The notes below the pieces were generated by a model, which saw only the letters and a program-made list of their open reading frames with translations, did not search any database and had not been told where the DNA came from. Made by a program: the position numbers and the translations under genes. From NCBI GenBank assembly GCA_963575745.1, contig CAUYUJ010003075.1:1-64000 (forward strand): a stretch of DNA of 64,000 bases. The letters are read 5' to 3'. Shown here in pieces: positions 10,601 through 21,926 of the stretch (position 1 is the first letter of the stretch; each line of letters starts with the position of its first letter). The stretch is from Prorocentrum cordatum (lineage: Eukaryota > Sar > Dinophyceae > Prorocentrales > Prorocentraceae).

Positions 10601-11909
10601 GGCAGTGAAGAGAAACCCCGGGCGTCCCAGGCTCGTCACGCTTCCGCCGCCAGCTCGCGCCAGCAACTTCCGCGATCGGCCAGTCTAAGCCCGAGGTACG
10701 GTATCGGGGACAAGTATGTGTGTACACGTTACTTGAGCCGACACGTTACTTGAGCCGGGGGACTCGTAGAGCTTCCTGATAACATATAATCTCGAAGAGA
10801 ATTGCAGAGAACGAATAGTTTTTGAGCCCAACTCGAGTATCAGACCGAGTTCGGACCTCTGAATGCAGCAGACAGAGGCGTCTGATGTCTCCGAATCGAT
10901 CCCTGTGATTACCCGCCCTGCAGCCCCCCTACAGCCCGAGCTAAGTGCAGAACGCCGACAGTAGATCTCAAGATGACTGGAAGAATACGAACAGTTTCGT
11001 GATTCTAGATCGCGCAGCAGACAAAGTTCAGAGCTCTGGATCCAACAGGCGAACGCGCCTGATTATTCTGAGTGCGATAGCTGAGCTTACCAGCACTGTA
11101 GCTGCCCTACAGCTCGAGTTAAGTAGAAAATAGCGACAACGCGTATCAAGTTGACCCGAATAATACTAATAGGTTTGCAGACCTAGCTCGGCTAGCAGAC
11201 CGAGTTCAGAGCTCTGGATTGAACAAGCGAATGCGCCTGATTATTCTGAGTGCGATAGGTGTGCTTGCCAGCACTGTAGCTGCCCTACAGCTCGAGTTAA
11301 ATACAAAATACCGACAACGCGTATCAAGTGGACTCGAATAGTACGAATAGGTTTGTGGACCTAGCTCGGCTAGCAGACCGAGTTCAGACCTATGGATTCA
11401 ACAGGCGAACGCGTCTGATCATTCTGAGTGCGATACGAGTGCTTACCAGCACTGTAGCTGCCCTACAGCTCGAGTTAAGTAGAAAATACCGACAACGCGT
11501 ATCAAGTGGACTCGAATAATACGAATAGGTTTGCGGACCTAGCTCGGCTAGCAGACCGAGTTCAGACCTCTGGGTTCAACAGTCGAACGCGCCTGATCAT
11601 TCTGAATCAATTAGCTGTGCTTACCAGCTCTGTAGCTGTCCTCAAGCTCGAGTTATCTGCAGAAAACCATCACCGCGTGACAAGATGACCCGAAACGGGC
11701 GATCCCGCCTGCCTGCTTTTTGGCAGTAAAAGGTACCCGATCGAGCTGAGATCAAGACGGCGAGCGGGAATAAGATCGAATAGCACGGGAAAAAATACTA
11801 GAGCTCTAACGAATAGTTGAATGTCGAGAACAAAATTTTGAATCGACCAAAAGTCCCCAAAATGTCCGACGAGATTTTTCTTGCCAACTAGCTCTCCAGC
11901 GCCCCGGAA

Positions 11910-12249
11910 CTTGGCGCCGGCGGTGAACCGTCAACCTGGGGTCACCGAGGGAACCCTCGTAGAGCTTCTCTACTGGTAAGAGTGCAGAAGAATCGGACAC
12001 CAGAGTCAAAAAATCAGATTTTTAAAAAATCTTGAAGTTCGATTTTTTCGATTTTCATATTCGCTTAGTTCCTGGAAGTCAGCTCCTGTAAAAATGCATC
12101 GAGAGAGCTTAGCTGCTGTTAGAGGGAAGTTTATATGCCAATACTCGGCGTAAAAATCTGCTTTCTCAAAATAAATGGTCAAATATCTTCAAAAAATCGC
12201 AAAACCACCCAAAAGTTGTCACATTGTCCTTTCTGGCCGGCTGGGCCAA
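11910..12249 (-). mobile_element. Family B element B2, interrupted
   Basis: Left end C-TTGGCGCC following CCGGAA, with a damaged hairpin (ACCGAGGG). The B interior is typical (AAAATCTGCTTTCTC, CAAAACCACCCAAAAGTTG). It is cut at GGGCCAA by the family A element at 12250, and the right end is not recognised. Confidence 0.7.
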
Positions 12250-13956
12250 CTGGGCGCCGGCGGTTAAACCGTCAACCTTTGTACCGCCGGGGGACCGAGA
12301 GCTCCTGGACACATATAACTGTCGAAAAAATTGCAGAGAACGAATAGTTTTTGAGCCGAACTCGAGTTTCAGACTGAGTTCAGACCTCTGAATGCGACAG
12401 ACGGGCGCGTCTGATGTCTCCGAATCGATCCCATTGATTACCCGCCCTGTAGCCTCCCTACATCCCGAATTGAGTGCAGAACGCCGACAGCAGCTCTCAA
12501 GATGACGGAAGAATACGAACAGTTTCGTGATCTGGATTCGAGCAGCAGCCGAGTTCAGCTCTCGATTCAACAGCCGAAAGTGCGCCTGATGATTCTGGAG
12601 TTTGCGAGTAGGTGTGTTCCAGCACTGTAGCTGCCCTAAAAAGCTCGAGTTGAATAGAAAATACCGACAAACGCGTCATCAAGTTGACTCGGAATAATTA
12701 CGAATAGGTTTTGCGGACTAGCTCGGATAGCAGATGAGTTCAGAGCTCTTGATTCAACAGACGGACGCGCCTGATGATTCTCAATCGATTTCTGTGATTA
12801 TCAGCTCTGTGGCTGCCCTACAGATCGAGTTAAGTACGAAAAACCGAGAGCGTCTGCTACAATGACTCGAATAATACGAAGAGGTTTGCGACCCTAGCTC
12901 GGCTAGCAGACCGAGTTCAGACCTCTGGATTCAACAGGCGAACGCGCCTGATCATTCTGAGTGGGATAGGGGATACGAGTGCTTACCAGATACTGTAGCT
13001 GCCCTAGAGCTCGAGTAAGTCGAAAATACGACAACGTGATCAACTTGACTCGAATAATACAAACAGGGTTTCTGACTAGCTCTCGGTGACAGAACCGAGT
13101 TAGAACCTCTGGGTTCAACAGGCGAACGCGCGCCTGAGCATTCGGCATGCATTAGCGGTGCTTACCAGCTCTGTAGCTGCCCTACAGCTCGAGTTATGTT
13201 CAGAAAACCGACAGCGCGCATGAAGATGACTCGAAACGGCCGTTCCCGCCCCCCTGCTTTTTGGCCTTCAAAGTTACCCGATCGAGCTGAGATCAAGATG
13301 GCGAGCGGGAATAAGATCGAATATCACGGGAAAATATACTAGAGCTCTAACGAATGTTCAAATTTCGAGAACGAAATTTTCAACCGAGCAAAGGTTGTCA
13401 AAAGTTCCGTCGAGATTTTTCGAGCCAAACTAGCTTGGGTCGCGCCGAATACTCTTAGCTTCCAGCTATTAAATGTAAGGTAAAGCTATACGAGTTTATA
13501 ATACGAATAGGTTTGCGGACCTAGCTCTGTAGCAGATCCTCGGAGTTTCAGGCCTCTGGGGTCAAAACAGGCGAACGCTGCCGATCACCCGACCCCCCCT
13601 TCTGCATGGCATTATTAGCTGTGCTTACCAGCTCTGTAGCTGCCCTAGAGCTCGAGTTATGTTCGAAAAACGACAGCGCGTATCAAGATGACTCGAAACG
13701 GCCGTTCCCGCCAGAGTGCTTTTTGGCCTTCAAAGTTACCCGATCGAGCTGAGATCAAGATGGCGAGCGGGAATAGATCGAATATCACGGGAAAAAATAC
13801 TAGAGCTCTAACGAATGGTCAAATTTCGAGAACGAAATTTTCAACCGAGCAAAAGTTGTCAAAAGTTCCGTCGAGATTTTCGAGCCAACTAGCTGTGGGC
13901 GCGCCGAATTACTCTTAGCTTGAGTATAACTAAGCTTAAGGGAAGCTCTACGAGTT
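12250..13956 (-). mobile_element. Family A sequence A5, indel-rich
   Basis: The left end CTGGGCGCC is at 12250, with GGTTAAACC in the hairpin. Monomers and two tails are present, ending near 13501 (CTATACGAGTTTA) and 13956 (CTCTACGAGTTA). It probably represents two nested or tandem copies. There are far more single-base insertions and deletions relative to other copies than elsewhere in the window. Confidence 0.6.
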
Positions 13957-15108
13957 ATGGGCGCGGCGGTAAACCGTCACCTTTCTTACCGCCGGGGGAC
14001 TCGTAGAGCTCCTGACAATAGATAATGGTTTTTCTGAAAAGAATTTCAAGAACGACAGTTTTCCAGCCCAAGCGATTATAGACCTCCAAGATGACTCTAA
14101 CAAAACAAACGAACAGTCTCCAATCGAGCTAGGAGTATGAAACCGAGTTCAGACCTTCTGAATGCAAGGGACAAAACAAAAAACAAAAAGCGGACGCGTC
14201 TGAGTCTGCGGATCGATTCCTGTTGATTACCAGCTCTGCAGCCCCCCATACAGCGAGAGTTAAGTGGCAGAAAACCGAGAGTAGATTTTAGGATGACTCG
14301 AACAATAACAACAGTTTTACAACAGTTTCGCGGATCTCGTTCGAGCAGCAGACCGAGTCCTGAGCTCTCGGTTCGACGAACGGACGCGCCTGATGTCTCG
14401 AAATCGATTCCTGTGACCAGCTGCACTGTAGCCCTCCCCCAGCACGATTCAAGTACAGAAAACCGAGAGCAATTCTCAAGATGACTCGAACAATACCAAT
14501 AGGTTCGCGAACCTAGCTCAGGTAGCAGGCCGAAGCTCAGTAGTCTTGATTCAACAGACGAACGCGCCTAATGATTCTCAATCGATTTCTGTGATTATGA
14601 GCTCTGTGGCTGCCTACAGATCGAGTTAAGTACGAAAAACCGAGAGCGTCTGCTACAATGACTCGAATAATACGAATAGGTTTGCGACCCTAGCTCGGCT
14701 AGCAGACCGAGTTCAGACCTCTGGATTCAACAGGCGAACGCGCATGATCATTCTGAACGCATTAGCTGTGCTGACCAGCTCTGTAGGTGTCCTGAAGCTC
14801 GAGTTATCTTGAGAAAACCGACAGCGCCTATCAAGATGACTCGAAACGGCCGTTCCCGCCTGCCTGCTTTTTGGCCTTCAAAGTTACCCGATCGAGCTGA
14901 GATCAAGATGGCGAGCGGGAATAAGATCGAATATCATGGAAAAAATACTAGAGCTCTAACGAATGTTCAAATTTCGAGAACAAAATTTTCAACCGACCAA
15001 AAGTCAGCAAAAGGTCCGTCGAGATTTTTCTTGCCAACTAGCTCTCCAGCTCCCCGGAATTACTCTTAAGCTTCCAGCAGTAACTTGCTAAGGGAAGCTC
15101 TACGAGTT
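13957..15108 (-). mobile_element. Family A element A6
   Basis: Begins directly after the preceding element's CGAGTTA with a slightly damaged end (TGGGCGCGGCGG). Hairpin, ACTCGTAGAGCTCC, monomers, tail and the right end GGAAGCTCTACGAGTT at 15094-15108 all follow. It is tandem with its neighbours. Confidence 0.8.
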
Positions 15109-15109
15109 C

Positions 15110-16030
15110 CTGGGCGCCGGCGGTAAACCGTCAACCTTTCTTACCGCCGGGGGACTCGTAGAGCTTCCTGACAATATATAATGTGGAAAAAAATTTCGGA
15201 GAACGACTAGTTTTTCAGCCCAAGCGATTATAGACCTCTCAAGATGACTCTAACAAAACAAACGAACAGTTTTCCAATCGAGCTCGAGCATGAAACCGAG
15301 TTCAGACCTCTGAATGCGACAGGCGAACGCGTCTGATGTCTGCGGATCGATTCCTGTGATTACCAGCTCTGCAGCCACCCATACAGCCTGAGTTAAGAGC
15401 AGAAAACCGAGAGTACCTCTCGGGATTACCGAGAGCGTTTGTCAAGATGACTCGAATAATACGAATAGTTTTGCGGACCTAGACCGGCTAGCAGACCGAG
15501 TTTAGACCTATGGATTCGACAGGCGACCGCGCCTGATGATTCTGAGTGCGATAGGTGTACTGACCAGCACTCTAGCTGCCCTAGAACTCGAGTTAAGCAG
15601 AAAATACTAACCACGCATATGAAGTTCACTCGAATATTAGGAATAGGTTTGCGGACCTAGCTCGGGTAGCAGACCGAGTTCAGACCTCTGGATTCAACAG
15701 GCGAACGCGCCTGATCATTCTGAGAGCGATACGTGTACTTACCAACACTGTAGCTGCCCTACAGCTCGAGTTAAGTTGAAAATACCGACAGCGCGTATCA
15801 AGATGACTCGAAACGGCCGTTCCCGCCCCCCTGCTTTTTGGCCTTCAAAGTTACCCGATCGAGCTGAGTTCAAGATGGCGAGCGGGAATAAGATCGAATA
15901 TCATGGGAAAAAATACTAGAGCTCTAACGAATGGTCAAATTTCGAGAACAAAATTTTCAACCGACCAAAAGTCACCAAAAGGTCCGTCGAGATTTTTCTT
16001 GCCAACTAGCTCTCCAGCTCCCCGGAATTA
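15110..16030 (-). mobile_element. Family A element A7
   Basis: Starts (CTGGGCGCC) one or two bases after the end of A6. Hairpin and ACTCGTAGAGCTTCC are intact, followed by about three monomers and a tail. The tail is interrupted at GGAATTA by A8. Confidence 0.8.
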
Positions 16031-17152
16031 CTGGACGCCGGCGGTAAACCGTCAACCTTGGTTACCGCCGGGAGACTCGTAGAGCTTCCAGCTCGACTGA
16101 AGTTGATAACACGGAGGACCTAGCAACATTCCGACTCATATTAAATATTTTATTTCCTCTCAATGCGACAGGCGGGCGCGTCTTGTCTGCGAGTCGACTA
16201 CTATCATTACCAGCCCTGCAGCCCCCTACAGCCCGAGTTAAGTGCAGAAAACTGACAGCACCTCTCAGGATGACTCCAATTACAGTAGTTTTGCAGACCT
16301 AATTCGGGCAGCAGACAAGTTCCGAGCTCTGGTTTCTGCAGACGGATGATGTCTCTAAATCGATTGCTGTCCAGGAGCACTGTAGCCTTCCTAGCAATAC
16401 CGACAGCACTTCTCAGGATGACTCGAACAATACGAATAGTTTTGCACCTAGCTCGGGCAGCAGGCCAAGTTCAGTGCTCTCGAGTCAACGAACAAAGGCG
16501 CCTGGTGATTTCCAATAGATTTCTGTGACTACGAGCTCTGTAGCTGCCCTACGGCTCGAGTTAGGTACAGAAAACCGAGGGCGCCTATCAAGATGACCCA
16601 AATAATACGAATAGGTTTGCGGACCTAGCTCGGCGAGCAGACCGAGTTCAGACCTCTAGATTTAACAGGCGAACGCGCCTAATGGTTCTGACTGCGATAG
16701 GTGTGCTTGCCAGCTCTGTAGCTGTTTTACAGCTCGAGTTAAGACCAGAAAACCGAGAGTTTCTGTCAAGTTGACTCGAATAATACAAACAGGTTTGCGA
16801 CCCTAGCTCGGCTCACAGAACGAGTTCAGACCTCTGAGTTCAACAGGCGATCGCGCCTGATCATTCTGCATGCATTAGCTGTGCTTACCAGCTCTGTAGC
16901 TGCCCTGGAGCTCGAGTTATGTTCAGAAAACCGACAGCGCGTATCAAGATGACTCGAAACGGGCGTTCCCGCCAGAGTGCTTTTTGGCCTTCAAAGTTAC
17001 CCGATCGAGCTGAGATCAAGATGGCGAGCGGGAATAAGATCGAATATCACGGGAAAAAAATACTAGAGCTCTAACGAATGGTCAAATTTCGAGAACCAAA
17101 TTTTCAACCGAGCAAACGTCGTGAACAGTTCCGTCGAGATTTTTCTTGCCAA
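16031..17152 (-). mobile_element. Family A variant A8 (GGACGCC end)
   Basis: Same subfamily as A3: CTGGACGCC end, leader with CAACATTCCGACTCAT. Monomers and tail follow. It is cut at TTGCCAA by A9. Confidence 0.75.
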
Positions 17153-18565
17153 CTGGGCGCCGGCGGTAAACCGTCAACCTTTCTTACCGCCGGGGGACTC
17201 GTAGAGCTTCCTGAAAATATAAAGTGTGGGGAAAACTCCAAAGAACGACTAGTTTTTCAGCCCAAGCGATTTCAGACCTCTCAAGATAACGCTAACAAAA
17301 ACCAGCCGGTTTCGCAACCCAGTTCGAGTATCAAACCGATTCAGACCTCTGAATGCGACAGGCGGCCGCAGATGATGTCTGCGAATCCACTCATGTGATT
17401 CCCAGCCCTGCAGCCCCCCTACAGCCCGAGTTAAGTGCAGAAAACCGACAGTATCGACTCGAATAATAGAATAGTTTTGCGGACCTAGTTCGAGCAGCAG
17501 ACCGAGTTCCGAGCTCTGGAATCGACCGAGAAACGCGCCTGGTGTGTTCAACTCGATATCTGTGACCCGCAGCACTGTAGCCGGCCCCAAACACGAGTTA
17601 AGTGCAGAAAACCGAGAGCACTTCTCAAGATAACTCGGACAATACGAATAGTTTCGCGAACCTAGCTCGGGGAGCAGACCGAGTTCAGAGCTCTCGGTTC
17701 AGTAGACGAACGCGACTGATGATTTCCCATCGATGTCTGTGACAATGAGCCCTGTAGCTGCCCTAAAGCTCGAGTTAAGTACAGAAAATCAAGAGCGTCT
17801 GTCAAGATTACTCGAATAATACGAATAGGTTTGCGGACCTAGCTCGGCTAGCAGACCGAGTTCAGACCTCTGGATTCAACAGGCGAACGCGCGTAATGAT
17901 TCTGAGTGCGATAGGTGTGCTGACCAGCACTGTAGCTGCCCTACAGCTCGATTTGAGTCGAGAAACCCGACAACGCGTATCAAGTTGACTCGAATAATAG
18001 GAATAGATTTGCGGACCTAGCTCGGCTAGCAGACCGAGTTCAGACCTATGGGTTCAACAGGCGAACGCGCCTGATGATTCTGAGTGCGATAGCTGTGCTT
18101 ACCAGCACTGTAGCTGCCCTGGAACTCGAGTTAAGTAGAAAATACCGACAACACGTATCAAGTCGACTCGAATAATACGAATAGGTTTGCGGTCCTAGCT
18201 CGACTAGCAGACCGAGTTCAGACCTCTGGATTCAACAGGCGAACGCGCCTGATCATTCTGAATGCATAAGCTGTGCTGACCAGCTCTGTAGTGCTCCTGA
18301 AGCTCGAGTTATCTTGAGAAAACCGACAGCGCGCATCAAGATGACTCGAACCGGCCGGTCCCGCCTGCCTGCTTTTTGGCCTTCAAAGTTACCCGATCGA
18401 GCTGAGATCAAGATGGCGAGCGGGAATAAGATCAAATATCACGGGAAAAAATACTAGAGCTCAAACGAAATGTCAAATTTCGAGAACAAAATTTTCAACC
18501 GACCAAAAGTCACCAAAAGGTCCGTCGAGATTTTTCTTGCCAACTAGCTCTCCAGCGCTCCGGAA
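17153..18565 (-). mobile_element. Family A element A9
   Basis: The CTGGGCGCC end, perfect hairpin and ACTCGTAGAGCTTCC are present. About six monomers and a tail follow, interrupted at CTCCGGAA by the complete B element at 18566. Confidence 0.8.
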
Positions 18566-18961
18566 CTGGGCCGGCGGTGACCGTCAACCTAGTCACAGCC
18601 TGGAGAACTCGTATGAGCTTCCCACGCCTAAGATTCTTCAGATTCGAAAGAGAGAGCTCCTGGAAGAATTTCTCGAAAACGGGGAAATTTGATTTTTTCG
18701 CGTCGACGTGAAGATGGTTCCTCCAAGTGTTTTGATAGTAAGATTGCGCCTACGGAGCTCATACTAAGACAGAGAGGCCGTCATAGTAGTTTACAGGTGC
18801 GAAAAATCTGCTTTCTCAAAATGAATTGTCAAATATCTTTCAAAAAATTGCAAAACCACCCAAAAGTTATCACTTTGTCCTTTCTGGCCGGGTGGGCCGA
18901 CTAGCTCCACCCCGCGCCGGAATTCCTCTAGCTCATCGATGCCGAAGAGCTCTATGAGGTA
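18566..18961 (-). mobile_element. Family B element B3 (complete, 396 bp)
   Basis: The left end is CTGGGCCGGCGGTGACC, a hairpin with small losses. The right end is GAAGAGCTCTATGAGGTA. The flanks CTCCGGAA and TTACT rejoin the family A tail exactly. No target duplication and no ORF. Confidence 0.8.
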
Positions 18962-20363
18962 TTACTGGGCGCCGGCGGTAAACCGTCAACCTTTCTTACC
19001 GCCGGGGGACTCGTAGAGCTTCCTGACAGTATATAGTGTGGGAAAAAATCCAGAAAACGACTAGTTTTCAGCCCAAGCAATTTCAGACCTCTCGAGATGA
19101 CTCTAACAAAAGAACAAACAGTTTCGCAACCCAGTGAGTATCAGACCGAGTTCAGACCTCTCAATGCGACAGGCGGACGCGTCTGATGTCTGCGAATCGA
19201 CTCATGTGATTACCAGCCCTGCAGCCCCCCTGCAGCCTGAGTTAAGTGCAGAAAACCGAGAGCATCTCTCAGGGTGACTCGAATAATAGAATAGTTTCGC
19301 GGACCTGTTTCGAGCAGCAGACCAAGTTCAGAGCTCTCGAATCGACCAACGAACGCGTCTGATGTGTGCAAATCGATTTCAATGACCCACAGCACTGTAG
19401 CCCTCCCCCAGCACGAGTTGAGTGCAGGAAAATGAGAGCACTGTTTACGATGATTCGGACAATACGAATAGTTTTGCGAACCTAGCTCGGGCAGCAGGCC
19501 GAGTTCAGAGCTCTCGATACAACAGACACACGCGCCTGATAATTATCAATCGATTTCTGTAACTACAGGCTCTGTAGCTGCCCTACAGCTCGAGTTGAGT
19601 ACAGAAAACCGAGAGCGTTTGTGAAGATGACTCGAATAATACGAATAGGTTTGCGGACCTAGCTCGGCTAGCAGACCGAGTTCAGACCTATGGATTCAAC
19701 AGGCGAACGCGCCTGATGATTATGAGTGCGATAGGTGTGCTTACCAGCACTGTAGCTGCCCTACAGCTCGAGTTAAGTAGAAAATACCGACAACGCGTAT
19801 CAAGTTGACTCGAATAATACGAATAGGTTTGCGGACCTAGCTCGGCTAGCAGACCGAGTTCAGACCTCTGGATTCAACAGGCGAACGCGCCTGATGATTC
19901 TGAGTGCGATAGGTGTGCTTACCAGCACTTTAGCTGCCCTACAGCTCGAGTTAAGTAGAAAATACCGACAACGCGTATCAAATTGACTCGAATAATACGA
20001 ATAGGTTTCCGGACCTAGCTCGTCTCACAGACCGAGTTCAGACCTCTGGGTTCAACAGGCGAACGCGCCTGATGATTCTGAGTGCAATAGGTGTGCTTAC
20101 CAGCTCTGTAGCTGCCCTAGAGCTCGAGTTATGTTCAGAAAACCGTCAGCGCGTATCAAGATGACTCGAAACGGCCGTTCCCGCCACTGTGCTTTTTGGC
20201 CTTCAAAGTTAACCGATCGAGCTGAGATCAAGATGGCGAGCGGGAATAAGATCGAATATCACGGGAAAAAATACTAGAGCTCTAACGAATTGTCAAATTT
20301 CGAGAACAAAATTTTCAACCGAGCAAAAGTCACCAAAAGTTCCGTCGAGATTTTTCTTGCCAA

Positions 20364-20760
20364 TGGCGCTGGCGGTGAACCGTCAACCTGGTCACCGCCG
20401 GGAACCTCGTAGAGCTCCTCTCACTAGTAAGGGTGCAGAGAATCGACACAGAATCAAAAAATGAAGATTTTTCGAAAATCTTGAAATTCGATTTTTTCGA
20501 TGTTGATATTCGCTCAGTTCCCGGAAGTCAACTCATGCAAAATTGCATCGAGAGAGCTGAGCTGCTGTCAGAGAGGAGTTCATATGCCAATGCTCGGCGT
20601 AAAAATCTGCTTTTTCAAAATAAATGGTCAAATATCTTTCAAATTTTCGCAAAACCACCCAAAAGTTATCACTTTGTCCTTTCTGGCCGGGTCGACCAAC
20701 TAGCTCCACCCCGCGCCGGAATTCCTCTAGCTCATCGATGCCGAAGAGCTCTACGAGGTA
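20364..20760 (-). mobile_element. Family B element B4
   Basis: Left end TGGCGCTGGCGGTGAACC following GCCAA, right end GAAGAGCTCTACGAGGTA at 20760. The bases after it (TTTTCAACCGAGCAAAAGTC) repeat tail sequence that also lies ~50 bp before the element. The insertion therefore came with a local duplication or a template jump. Confidence 0.75.
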
Positions 20761-20786
20761 TTTTCAACCGAGCAAAAGTCACCAAA

Positions 20787-21905
20787 CTGGGCGCCGGCGG
20801 TAAACCGTCAACCTTTCTTACCGCCGGGGGACTCGTAGAGCTTCCTGACAATATATAATGTGGAAACGAATTTCAGAGAACGACCAGTTTTTCAGCCCAA
20901 GCGATTATGAACCTCCAAAGATGACTCTAACAAAACAAACAAATAGTTTTCCAATCGAGCTCGAGTATGAAACCGAGTTCAGACCTCTGAATGCGACAGG
21001 CGGACGTGTCTGATGTCTGCGATCGATTTCTGTGATAACCAGCTCTGCAGCCCATACAGTATGAGTTAAGTGCAGAAAACCGAGAGTACCTCTCAGGATG
21101 ACTCAAATAATACAACAGTTTCGCAGATTTCGTTCGAGCAGCAGACCGAGTTTCGAGCGATCGGTTCGACGAACGGACGCTCCTGATGTCTCGAAATCGA
21201 TTCCTGTGACCAGCAGAGCTATAGCCCTCCCCCAGCACGATTTATGTACAGAAAACCGAGAGCACTTCTCAAGATGACTCGAACAATACGAATGGGTTCG
21301 CGAATCTTGCTCGGGGAGAAGGCCGATTTCAGAGCTCTTGATGCAACAGACGAACGCGCCTGATAATTCTCAATCGATTTCTGTTAGTATGAGCTCTGTG
21401 GCTGCCCTATAGATCGAGTTAAGTACGAAAAACCGAGAGCGTCTGCTACAATGACTCGAATAATACGAATAGGTTTGCGACCCTAGCTCGGCTAGCAGAC
21501 CGAGTTCAGACCTCTGGATTCAACAGGCGAACGCGCCTGATCATTCTGAACGCATTAGCTGTGCTGACCAGCTCTGTAGGTGTCCTGGAGCTCGAGTTAT
21601 CTTGAGAAAACCGACAGCGCCTATCAAGATGACTCGAAACGGTCGTTCCCGCCTGCCTGCTTTTTGGCCTTCAAAGTTACCCGATCGAGCTGAGATCAAG
21701 ATGGCGAGCGGGAATAAGATCGAATATCATGGGAAAAAATACTAGAGCTCTAACGAATTGTCAAATTTCGAGAACAAAATTTTCAACCGACCAAAAGTAG
21801 CAACCCGCTGCCATTGGAGTTATAATGTTCGATCAAGAGGTCTGACGCGCCGGAATTTACTCTTAAGCTTTCCAGCTATAATAGCTTAAGGGAAGCCTAC
21901 GAGTT
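20787..21905 (-). mobile_element. Family A element A11
   Basis: The CTGGGCGCC end, perfect hairpin, monomers and tail are present. The right end is slightly damaged (GGAAGCCTACGAGTT) at 21905. The tail holds a short unrelated patch near 21800-21850. Confidence 0.75.
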
Positions 21906-21926
21906 TCTCTTAGCTTCCAGCTATAA

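Larger units (their letters stand above)
8687..10755. other. Foreign ~2.07 kb segment within an element hairpin
   Basis: This sequence is unlike the flanking repeats and visibly less GC-rich. It enters in the loop of the A4 terminal hairpin and leaves just before the GGGGG of the subterminal repeat. ACACGTTACTTGAGCCG is directly duplicated at its right edge (10724-10757), and no inverted ends are seen. It carries a short minisatellite, an unknown ORF and coding-like fragments upstream of that ORF. Gene capture by the transposon and insertion of another element are both possible. Confidence 0.65.
8656..11909 (-). mobile_element. Family A element A4 split by a foreign segment
   Basis: The left end CTGGGCGCC is at 8656. 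The hairpin begins normally (GCCGGCGGTAAACC), but foreign DNA takes over at about 8687. The element resumes at about 10755 with GGGGGACTCGTAGAGCTTCC, then monomers at 10830-11680 and a tail at 11680-11909. B2 interrupts the tail at CCGGAA. Confidence 0.75.
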
